Shown in pieces: positions 36,136 through 45,568 of a stretch of 64,000 bases of DNA (positions are counted from its first letter, which is position 1; each line of letters opens with the position of its first letter). The stretch is from Bondarzewia mesenterica. Lineage: Eukaryota; Basidiomycota; Agaricomycetes; Russulales; Bondarzewiaceae. The DNA is taken from the NCBI GenBank assembly GCA_004802705.1, contig SGPL01000063.1:23299-87298 (forward strand), in the 5' to 3' direction. The position numbers were made by a program, and so were the translations under genes. The notes under the pieces were generated by a model that worked only from the letters and a program-made list of their open reading frames with translations, was not told where the DNA came from and ran no database searches.

Positions 36136-38047
36136 TTACATCGGCCGCTCATACGCGAACCTCTCCGTCCTCCTCCACACTTCCCTGGCTAGCTTCTCTT
36201 GCTGCTCGCGCGGTGACCGGCCCTCGGCATCCATCGAGCACGCCCCGGATCGCAAGGTATCTGAGATTCATAACACAACATGAATGGAGTGGGATTACGG
36301 CAAATTGGAAGGCATGGACGTACCGCCTCCCACCGAGGTTAGCCAGCGGGATCGGATCCGTCTCGCCGAGGCCCTCAGGTGGGTTCGAGTCGACGACGAT
36401 CCCTCCAGTCTGCAGCAATATTGCGATTCCGGCGCAGACGTCCTGGTTGAGAAGTCAGTCGGAGGTAGAAGCGATACCACGTGGGGAGGAAGTGACGTAC
36501 CCATTCCCAACAGCCGGCTTTGAAAATAAAGCGCAGATGTTGCGAGGTGATGTGGAGTAAAGACGAGGGAAAGTACGAAGGGCGTACCTTCAAACATGAT
36601 ATCTCCCTGCCCCGAAGCAACGTATACCATATCCATCGTCGAGCTTTACAAAAAAAGAGAAATGAACCTTCAATCGCTTGGGACGATCAGAATGCTTACC
36701 TGCCCAAACTCCTTATACCATGCACCATTCCCCCCTTCCCACCCCTCCCACCAATTTCCGTTGCCATGTTGATAAAGTTCGCCGACTTTTTCGTCAGGTT
36801 GGACGTCGGCGAGTCGCGTCTGTCTTTGCCCCACTCGCCGAAAAATAGGCACCTGGAGGCGTAGATAGGTATTAGTGACACAACGGAGGGAAGTAAGTGA
36901 GAAAAAATTGTGGGTGTATGCGTAGATACTCACCCTTTAGGAGCATTGGCCGGCAAGGGCGGCGGAGGGGAGATGAGCGGCAGTGGCGTGAGCGGACCCG
37001 AAGGACCGTACTCGGAGAGCCACGCGCCCCCTTGTCTGTGGTGGATCGCGGAGTAAAGTGTTCCTAATCCATTCGTTGATTTGATGAGTCGGTCGCCCAT
37101 GGGAAAGAGCACGGGACTGACCTTCGCCGCCGAGGAAGGGCGCGAATACGACGCCTACGGTTGGGATCGAGTTGAGGCAGAAGCCGATTGAGATGGCCGT
37201 CATCGGGACTGTACAGAACCAAAGCAAGAAGCAAGAAGCGGACAATTAGCATCATCAATTTTAGTACTAGGAGCAGCAAGGATAGGTGATCTGAGGCTCT
37301 TCAGGCCGCGATTCAGGGCGCAGTTCAACACGGCATTTCCTGAATCGTAATTCAAGAGCACGACCAGGACCAAGGTGTGAATAAATGCAGAAAGAGGAAT
37401 GAGAAGACGTTAGAGTTGGAGAAACACCTGACGACCTGTGTCATGAATCGGCCTTGTCAACCCTCGTAGAGCAATCTAGCTGCTCGCGTCGTGTGCTGAA
37501 TCACATAGAAGAAAAGATAGTTACATACACATGTGCACCATGTTGACCGTCCCGTCGATCGGGTCTACGATCCTATTGGGTGAATGCAGTCAGCATTCAA
37601 CAACGGGGTTGAGTTAATATTCATACCATGTTGGCCCGTCTTTAAGCAGAAACCGCTTCTCTTCACCTGCAGAGTACGACTCTTCTCCGATGAACTGCAC
37701 GAACGCACGAAATTATAATGATTCTTAGCGTCCCATCGACCAAGAATCGTGTGTACGTACTGCATGATTAGGGTACCTCTCCTTGACCGCCGTCCTACAA
37801 AACACTCGATCAACACTCTCGCATGAAGCTCTAGTCGGGGTTCTGCGCACCTTATAAGCCTCTCAATTCCCTCGTCCACCTCCGTGACCAAATCGACACT
37901 GTTCATCTTCTCCCTCGTGTTCTTATGCGTCGCAGAGCTCTGACGCCGTAGCTGGTCCTCGCGCAAGCGCTGCCCAGCTTGACGCGCAAGATCGCACGCA
38001 AAGGCGTGTAGCTTTTCAAGGTCGGCGTAGGGCAGAGTATGCGACAT
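36136..38047 (-). CDS. QutG-like inositol-monophosphatase-family protein
   Basis: Member of the Mg-dependent phosphatase family found in ascomycete qut/qa clusters, where its substrate is unknown. The exons give MSHTLPYADLEKLHAFACDL, then VTEVDEGIERLI and FIGEESYSAGE (metal Glu). WIVDPIDGTVNMVH follows near 37,560, containing the motif-2 Asp residues. Next come ISIGFCLNSIPTVGVVFAPF, MDMVYVASGQGDIMFEG and WEW...GGIVVDSNPPEG. After YLAIRG near 36,230 the frame shifts by one base into REQQEKLAREVWRRTERFAY, which ends at 36,136 and matches the family tail. This is probably an indel or read error. The gene has about eight exons. Its presence strengthens the call of a quinate cluster. Confidence 0.82.
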
Positions 38048-38661
38048 GGTGCAAGACGAGGGTAAGTATCGGTAGGAGGGCAACGTGAAACATGATTTAT
38101 TTGGCCGGCTACGCCACCAACGCAGCGACTCTGGGGACGGCGAACCATTGCGTCCGGTCTGAGATCGAGAACGGAAGGATCTTGTAAGTATCTTATCTTA
38201 CGTTTAGGCGGGAATGGATTGATCCGGCTTCTCTGATCTTCTGATTCCCCAGGGGTAAGTTTAACTTTCAGGGCCGCGACGAAAGTAAAATATAATATGC
38301 AAGAAAATGGATGAATGTAGGTACATGCTTTTGGAGTTCTGTGTTTATTGATCCAAGCTTAATTATCGAAAGCTCACTTTTATCAAAATGATACCAATGC
38401 TCTCGGTGAGATCATCCACCACGATTCACGTTTCCAAATCATTTCATGCCGATGCGAAGTTCACTACGGCGGAGCTGTGCAATTTGCTTGCGCCTCTGCG
38501 GGTCTGTGCAAGGTCAAAAGCTACATAAGTGCTACCAATCACGTAGACGAACATTATGACAGAATATATGGAGAAGAGGTGTCGTGTCATTATTAGACAA
38601 TTCGCGATGAGTCGCTCCATAGTCATACAGGAAATCATGAGTATGCATCGAGCACACTCTC
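38048..38661. other. Intergenic region
   Basis: 614 bases between the QutG start and the dioxygenase stop, both genes on the minus strand. It must include the QutG promoter. No gene seen. Confidence 0.45.
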
Positions 38662-40013
38662 TTAGCCCTTCCACCAGTTATCGTAGCTAGCGCTCATGTT
38701 GACACCCTATAAATGCGCATTAGTCCCTGTCAACATTCCTTTCCGCTTCTGGAGTGAAAGGCCACCCACCATGGTGATGTATCCAATCAAGCCCTGGTTG
38801 ATAACGCCCCCGAGCATATGAAGGTCGAACACGGGATTGTACTGTCCCTCGGGCCCGTGCGAGTCCTCAAAGATGTTCAACGAGTCGCGCCAGTTGCGTG
38901 TGCGTCCGCGCGTGTCCTTGATCGGGTTGGTTATGTACGGCCACATCTGTAGCAGAAGGATGAGCATCAGTCAGCCAGCACGTTACATCCAAGAGGGGAG
39001 AAGGACGCAGTGCCTTGTCAATCTGGACGTTAATATCGTCATCAAAAAAGAACTGGCCGACATGCGAAAGGCGGCCAGATTCGAACGTGCCATTCGGAAG
39101 CGTTTTCCATTCCGGGAACACCTTGGTGTGGACGTGCGTTGCGCGGCCGGTGTAGTACCCAGGGAAAATAGCTGCAACATCGGACGGCCACCCCAAATCA
39201 GAACACAACTAGCATAAGGAGTGAAAAAGGAACGCACTGGTAAATTGCGCAACTCCATTTTGATTCGTCGGCCACGCGCCCCTCAACCAAGTTTGCTCGG
39301 GCTTGGTCCTCGGGAACGCTGACAGCAATCCGTTGCGCTTCCCTCCCACCTGCGGCTGCTCATCAAGCATGTGCCGCGCGGGTTCCGGGTGTCCGGCGTA
39401 GTGGCCCGTCGCATTGGCCGTCCAGATATCGACGAGCACGTTGGGCACCGGCTGGCACGTCTCAACGTCGATGACGCCAATGTCGAGCAGGAGGAGCAAA
39501 CCAAATTGGTTCTCGGCGATGTTTTGGCGGATCGGGTGTCCGACAGTGTGGTAGTAGGGACCTTCGGTAACTTCCGGGGCTGTAAATGCAATAGGATGAG
39601 ATGTGATGGATACACGGGTGGATGAGGGAAAACATACCGAGGACGCATGATTGATTTCGGATCCGCGTCTGCTCGATGGGAGAGCATCCCAAGAGCTTTT
39701 GCTCCCTGCCTGGCGCGACATCGTCCCAGGCCGTAAAGAGGTCCTCGTACTCCGGCAGCGCAGGTCGTCCCGCGAGAACCTTCTGCGCCCACGATCGCTG
39801 ACGCGCAGCGGTGAACTCAGCGATTGCTGGTGCACACTACGCAAAGAAAGTGACGTGAGAACGAAGACAATACTAAATGATAAGAGAGCGACGGACGTGG
39901 TAGGCGGCGGCTTGGAGGTTACGCTGGACCTCGATTTCAGCTGCAGTTTTGGGCTCCTTGTGAGCCGCGACGAGCAGCGGAATGATGGCTGCGAAGAGCG
40001 TCCAGGACTTCAT
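38662..40013 (-). CDS. Secreted intradiol ring-cleavage dioxygenase
   Basis: Fe(III) dioxygenase fold (PF00775) that opens catechols between the two hydroxyl groups; protocatechuate is the expected substrate here by context. Five or six exons, about 370 residues. The N-terminus MKSWTLFAAIIPLLVAAH is a signal peptide, as in extracellular basidiomycete intradiol enzymes and unlike the classic cytosolic enzyme. The core shows PEVTEGPYYHTVGHPIRQNI, then LLLLDIGVIDVETCQPVPNV, DIWTANATGHYAGH (Tyr ligand) and YYTGRATHVHTKVF (second Tyr and the His-x-His pair). The C-terminal tail ends SASYDNWWKG. All four iron ligands are present. It starts 219 bases from the divergent cyclase gene. Action on catechol or hydroxyquinol cannot be excluded. 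Confidence 0.88.
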
Positions 40014-40232
40014 GGCGGTCGTGGGTAGAAGGCGTGGGGAACCTGAGTGAGAAATGTGGGGTAAATGTGGGGATATATAATCCATCGGCTGAACCACGCT
40101 GCCTGCCGGCACTGAGGGAAGGGTTGCGGAATGCACTTTTTCCGACGTCCAGCCCAAATCCAGCCAGCACTGGAGTCTCCACTCCAGCTTCCCAACAATT
40201 GTGCAGCCGTTTGAACTTTCGCGCCATTGAGC
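40014..40232. promoter_or_regulatory. Divergent promoter, dioxygenase/cyclase
   Basis: 219 bases drive two consecutive pathway genes in opposite directions. A TATA-like element (TTATATAT on the minus strand, 40,073-40,080) lies 60 bases before the dioxygenase ATG. No proven operator was identified. Confidence 0.5.
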
Positions 40233-41659
40233 ATGGACACCCAAACGCTGTTCAACACGTCTGAAACCGCCCAGTTCCACCACATTCTTTCGGGCTCCTT
40301 CCGTTCGCTCTCCCTGTTCCTCCTCGCATTCTCCCCGCTGCACCACACCCTCGATCTCGTCCAGCGCGTAGATGCATTTGGCCCGCATCAGTACCTCGCT
40401 GTTAACCAGCGACGAGATCGGGTGTACACGACCAGCTGGGCCCTCCCGCCGAGCCTGTCCAGTTGGACGGTAAAACGATTAGACGAGAGTCCTTGGTCGG
40501 TCGAACATCTGAACACGGTCCCCGTTAGTGCGTCATCATTTAATTGGTAGACTCTGCGCGGCCTGACGATTTCAAGCCGCTACATCGTCGTACATATCGC
40601 TCCCGCCACCATACAAGCACCTGTACTCCGCAGGCGGGCCCACGGGTGAAGTCCACCTCGTCGACGAATCTACGGGCGGATTCGCAGAGAGGGTCCAGCA
40701 GTTTTTGTTTGTGCCAGAAGACGAACTAGACGCGGCCGATAAGACGCGGGTTGCACTCGTGCGTACATAAGTTCTGTCTCGCATTCGTGCTGACTTCTCC
40801 GCGAAGAGATACGGGTCGCACGCGGTGGAGTTATCTCCTCACGCGAGGGCGTTCGTTCCAGTGTTGTACGTGTCTCCGCATTACAGCTTGTGATGGCATT
40901 GAACCGGCATTCACAGAGGCACGAACACGATCAACATGTACGCCGTCGACCGCGACTCGGGCCAGCTCACCCTCCTCTCAGAGAACCAGAGCCCGCGCTC
41001 CGGGGACGGCCCAAGACACGTCGTCGTCTCCCTCGACGGGAGCGTGTTGTACTCCGTCACTGAACACAGTGAGCGCATATTATCCCTCCTTATTACTTCC
41101 TGACCTTCACTGATGCCCCGCCAGCAAACTTTTTAGACGTGTACGCCATCACCGACACCTCCCTAACACACATCCAGTCCCAATCGCTCCTTTCACCCTC
41201 CATCCGCTCCGACCCGCACGCCTACCGTGGAGACACCCTGCGCCTCATCCCGAGCACGTCCTCACGTCCCTCTCCGACGCACATCTTCGCTACCACGCGC
41301 GGCGCAAAGCCGGGCACGCATGGCTGGCTGTGCGTTTTGGAGCTCGATGAGCGCACGGGGCTTTTGAAGGAAGTTCAGCGAGGAACTGAAGGAGAAGGCG
41401 CGGATGAACATGTCGTGCAACGGTGGGAAACGCCGTCGTCGGGCGGCAAGGCGAACGCTATCGAGCTCCTTGCCAAGGCTGATAGTGATGAAGGGGTGTG
41501 GATCGTACTGACAGACGACGATCAGACGGAGGCGAACGCCGGTGTGAGGATCTTGGAGTGGGATCGGCCAAGGGCTTTGACGTCGTCGCGGAGTGGCCGG
41601 GGAAGGATGAGGATGCTGCGATGATGGAGGGTGGCAGTCATGCCGTTTGGCTGGATTGA
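40233..41659 (+). CDS. 3-carboxy-cis,cis-muconate cyclase (beta-propeller)
   Basis: Cycloisomerase of the fungal type (seven-bladed lactonase fold, PF10282) that turns the protocatechuate ring-cleavage product into 3-carboxymuconolactone. The exons give FHHILSGSFRSLSLFLLAFS, then LYSAGGPTGEVHLVDES, RYGSHAVELSPHARAF, GTNTINMYAVDRDSGQL, SGDGPRHVVVSLDGSVLY, THIFATTRGAKPGTHGW and ILEWDRP. Near 41,570 the frame shifts by one base into FDVVAEWPGKDEDAAMMEGG, which ends SHAVWLD at 41,659, the usual end of this family. The open frame without the shift would add an unrelated Arg-rich tail. The start is the ATG at 40,233, giving MDTQTLFNTSETAQ. No signal peptide. Confidence 0.85.
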
Positions 41660-41935
41660 AATAATCGCAGAAATACTCGCAAGTACGAGTAGCTTGCTCA
41701 GATGTACAAGAATCAAATTAATGGCCAGGTGCATATGCTTAGTCTCCTGCACTGCAAATAGCTAGTACAGTCAACGCCATCCCGGTTCAAATCAAAATAA
41801 AGCGCTGAAATTTAGCTAGATATGAACATACATAATCTTCCTTCCTTCACAGGAACTATTCCTCCCAAAGACCTTTGTTCTGGCCCCCCACCCTCATTTT
41901 CCATACCTCTTTCTCCCTTCCCTTCGCCTTCCTCT

Positions 41936-43071
41936 CTACCTCTCCTCGACTGCCTTCTTCTCCTCGAGATTCCTCTTTGGCAACGGCTTCTCCTTCTCAC
42001 CCCTCGCGAACTCCATCACGCGCTGCTGCCTAACCTCCGCGAGATTGACCCCACCCCGCTGTTTGATCTCCTCAACCTTCTTCTCCAGCTCAGGCATCCA
42101 ATGCACCTTCGCTACACGATAGCCATAGAACGCGGCGAGAAGGAGCGAGGACGCTGCGCGGGCGATGGGAAGGGACGTGAGCGGAACGAGCTTCTTGCCG
42201 CTCTCGATTTGAGCGGTCGAATCGAGGACGCTGATGAACTGTCGGTATGCCGGGTGCGTAGATCCAAGCATATCATATAAGATGGCTGCGAGAGACCCAG
42301 TCCACACATCCAGACTTCCAAGTGCACCGGTGAGTAAGAACACAGGTGTCTTGAACGACCAGTGAGGGCTCCACACGCCGAGTGTCGCGGCTGAAGCGCC
42401 GCCTCCGGCGCTGGCGACGGCACCGATGATCACACGAAGGAAGACGGAAGAGGAGAGGCGCGCGTCGGGGTGCGCGTCTACAAGGGCAAGCGCGCCGGTG
42501 ATGGCGCCTGTGCGCGCGATGGCGTCGAGGAGGAATAGTGAGGTATCGAAGAGCTTAGGTTGGAGTGCCTAGATGGTGAGAAGAAAAAAGTGAGTGCGAG
42601 CTCACTGTACGAGGGCCAGAGTGCTCACCGATGGGAAGAAGTGGAATAGGGTCGTTAGGAAGAGGTGCACGCCGAGGTAGTTGATCCAAGGATNAATCAA
42701 AAAAAAGTTGGGGAGGCGGTTGAAAGAGTATATAGTTTGAGATAACTGAGCCTCCCCACGCCTGGAAAGATGAGATGAGAGCGAATGAAGTGAAGGTCAG
42801 ACCAACGCACCATGATGAGGAAGCCACCGAGGTACGTTGCCCAGGTATGATTCCGCCAATTCCCTGTCGTGCGGACATTATTCTGAAACGCGATTGATAT
42901 CCTGCGGATGCTACCTGTCAGGAAGAATGCTGAAGATAGAATGCAGAAACGGGCGAACCTGGCTGCGTGGAATGAAGGCGCAAGGGGATAAGGAAAGAGG
43001 GTCGGGTGGACGAGCGTCGTTCCCATGAAATTGGAGAGATTTGCGACCTGCTGGAGCATTGTCGACGCCAT
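41936..43071 (-). CDS. Multi-pass membrane protein, possibly TRIC-like
   Basis: About 320 residues with roughly seven hydrophobic segments. MASTMLQQVANLSNFMGTTL opens the protein. Helices include WATYLGGFLIM, GGSVISNYI with a polar Gly-Gly/Ser-Asn turn, WINYLGVHLFLTTLFHFFP, SLFLLDAIARTGAITGALAL and FLRVIIGAVASAGGGASAAT. A Lys/Glu-rich cytosolic tail (KKVEEIKQRGG...KKAVEER) ends the protein. The GGSxxSN turn and the helix layout recall TRIC cation channels, but I cannot confirm this by eye. One N at about 42,694 falls in or near an intron. It lies between two pathway genes, so a role in intracellular transport of the substrate or in counter-ion flow is possible but unproven. Confidence 0.65.
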
Positions 43072-43396
43072 GATTTGTCTCGGTGTATCAAGACGATGCA
43101 CTGAGCATTGAGATAGAAATACCCCTTGCAGTAGTTGCACGGCCACCTATGGTGAATATATGAATATTGGTAAATAGTGAGCATTCTCACGTCATCCACG
43201 GTACTTATGCGGAAGGGAGTTGCTCCGCTCCTGTGAACAACATCTCATACTCAGAACGACTGTCTTCTGTGGAGGTCGCAACGCGCGTGCGAAGACCGAG
43301 TACTGTGAGTACAATCCGTCGAGTTACAGCCCTTTCGAACCCGTCCTTGTCACCTTTCTTCATCTCTGATTTGCCCTTACCTCCGCGAAACAAACG
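43072..43396. other. Divergent intergenic region
   Basis: 325 bases between the membrane-protein gene (minus) and the fusion enzyme (plus), expected to hold both promoters. Confidence 0.5.
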
Positions 43397-44975
43397 ATGA
43401 CCTCTCGCCGCGTCCCTGGTCGTTTCCCGGCAGTGGGATCCTCGCCCATCGCAGACAGGATCAGAGAACGCAGGGGAGCGCGCGGACTGACTCCGCTCGA
43501 TGGAACACTCTTGCACGTACCCCAGGTCGCAGATGGGTGGAACTCTCTCCTCGGAGCTATTCGCACCAAGGGAAACCTCCCAGGCGATGTCCGAGAGTCC
43601 ATGGTGAGTCGTTTTTGCCATGATTCAATCGCATCGAAGTGACTCAGTAATTGATATTTTTGGGTCTCCCAGATCCTGCGCGTCGCAGCGCACAACCATG
43701 CTGCGTTCGAATGGATCCAACATGAGCATGTCGCTCGAGACCTCGGCGTCACCACAGCGCAGCTCTCCCGCATTCGTGACACCTCACTCTCCTCCCCATC
43801 GCCTTCCTCGCCCGGTGCGCTGACGCCCCTTCAAGCTGCTGCCGTCGCGTTTGCAGATTCGTCTACGAAGAAGATCAAGGTCTCCGATGAAGTCGTTCAG
43901 GCGTTGACCACGGAGCTTGGTTCGCTTGTCAAGGGGAGCGGGAAGGAGAAGGAAGATGCGGTTCAAGATCTTCTGGTCGAGGCCGCCGCTGTTGTCGCGA
44001 CGTACAACATGGTCTCAAGGTTCCTCGTTTCGCTCGATGTAGCGGGGATGTCGGATAATCCCGTACCCTACCCAGTGGAGACGACTGAGGTATGGTCATA
44101 TTCTCACTGCGTCTACGCTGTCATGCTCATGTTTACTTGTACTTGGCCGTTTGTAGCACACAGTGCCCTTGCCCTCAGGCGGCACGATCCATGCCATCAC
44201 CCTCATCACATCTCCCACCGCACCGTGGCTCGCATTTTCCAACTCCCTGCTGACCTCCACGAAAATGTGGTCCTTCCTCGGGCCCAAACTCACCTCTGCC
44301 AAATACAACCTCTTGCTCCATGACCAACGCGGACACGGGCTCTCCTCCGTACCCAACCCACCTTCTTCCACCATCAACGATCTTGCCGACGACATCGTGG
44401 TCCTCCTCACGCACCTTCAAATCCCCAAGCTGTACGCCATGATAGGCGTCAGCCAGGGCGGCGCGACTGCGCTGGCTTTTGCGGTGAACCACCCGGAGCT
44501 GACTGAACGCGTCGTTGCATGCGATACGCAGCCCGTCACGCCGCAGGCTAATGTCAAGGCATGGGACGACCGCATTGAGCTGGCTAAGACTCAGGGGATG
44601 GACGCGCTCGCCACTGTGACTGCGGGCCGATGGTTCCCCGAGGGATCGGCGTTCCACCCATCCGGGGGTGCGAACGCCACCTTCGTGCTAGATATGATCA
44701 CGACCACATCGTTGGAGGGCTTCATCGCAGGTGCCCGCGCGCTCCAGTCGTACGACCTCATCTCTGCTGGGCTCCTTAAGTGCAAGGTCCCGACGTTGCT
44801 CGTGGCCGGAGAGAAGGATGGTGTGTTGCCTGGAGTGTTGGGAAAGTTGAAGGATGAGTGGGCGGCGAAGGGGGGAGATGTCAGGATGGCAATTGTTCCC
44901 GGAAGCGGGCATTTGCCAATGGTGGATGGTGTTGACGAATTCGCGAGGGTTGTGCTGGAGTTCTTGAGGCGCTAG
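43397..44975 (+). CDS. Carboxymuconolactone decarboxylase-enol-lactone hydrolase fusion
   Basis: Predicted to take 3-carboxymuconolactone to 3-oxoadipate in one polypeptide. Three exons, about 475 residues. Residues 1-210 form an AhpD-like/carboxymuconolactone decarboxylase helical domain: LTPLDGTLLHVPQVADGW, MILRVAAHNHAAFEWIQHEH and TPLQAAAVAFAD. There is no CxxC peroxidase motif. Residues 215-475 form an alpha/beta hydrolase: LLLHDQRGHGLSS, the nucleophile in IGVSQGGATALAF, the acid Asp in VAGEKDGVLPG and the His in VPGSGHLPMVDG. Bacterial PcaL has the hydrolase first and the decarboxylase second; here the order is reversed. Eukaryotic microbes are known to convert 3-carboxymuconolactone directly to 3-oxoadipate, which fits. 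No frame breaks. Confidence 0.88.
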
Positions 44976-45568
44976 GAATTGAAGACTTTCAACGATATGG
45001 AACGTACAATCAACGAGTAAACCGAGGGATGAGTCCAAGCGGAGGAAGATAGAGCCTGAGGAGTAGATACCCATGAGGTGACGGTGGGAATGAGTGAATT
45101 AGGGAAGCTTTGTCGTCTGAGGGCGCGCGTCTCCATCAAAAGCTGTAAGGAATATGTGCAAAATATGTACGTTCACTGTTTATCGCTGAGGTGCGTCGGT
45201 GTACTTGGCTTTAGATATCAATGTTCGTACGCGTCTATATTGCTCGTGAATGTCACTACTGAGGTGAGGTGCTGACCTTCGGTGTGATGTATAGAAAACA
45301 GCACCTATCCATAGAAAAGCAAGGATTTTGATAGGATGGGTCGAGGTAACGGGGCTGAGTGGTGACTCCAGTGAGGGACAAGTGTTGAATGGGGCAGGAC
45401 GTTTCCGTCCCAATATAGCAATGATTTCCAAATCGATCTAGGTGGCGGATGCCTGACAAACCCTCTGTCACTGTAGCGGATTATCCAATGTCCGCAAGGA
45501 CACGCTGTGTCCTCATCGACTTTGATGGAGCACTATGATAAGTACTACGACTTACCCGCCTTTTACCT
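44976..45568. other. Intergenic region
   Basis: 593 bases between two plus-strand genes. A 16-codon upstream frame begins at 45,491, ahead of the three-domain protein; it may be a uORF (weak). No other gene. Confidence 0.4.

Noticed and set aside
45491..45541. Start of the three-domain protein at an earlier ATG
   Set aside because: The frame from this ATG stops after 16 codons; the downstream ATG at 45,569 leads into the kinase domain.
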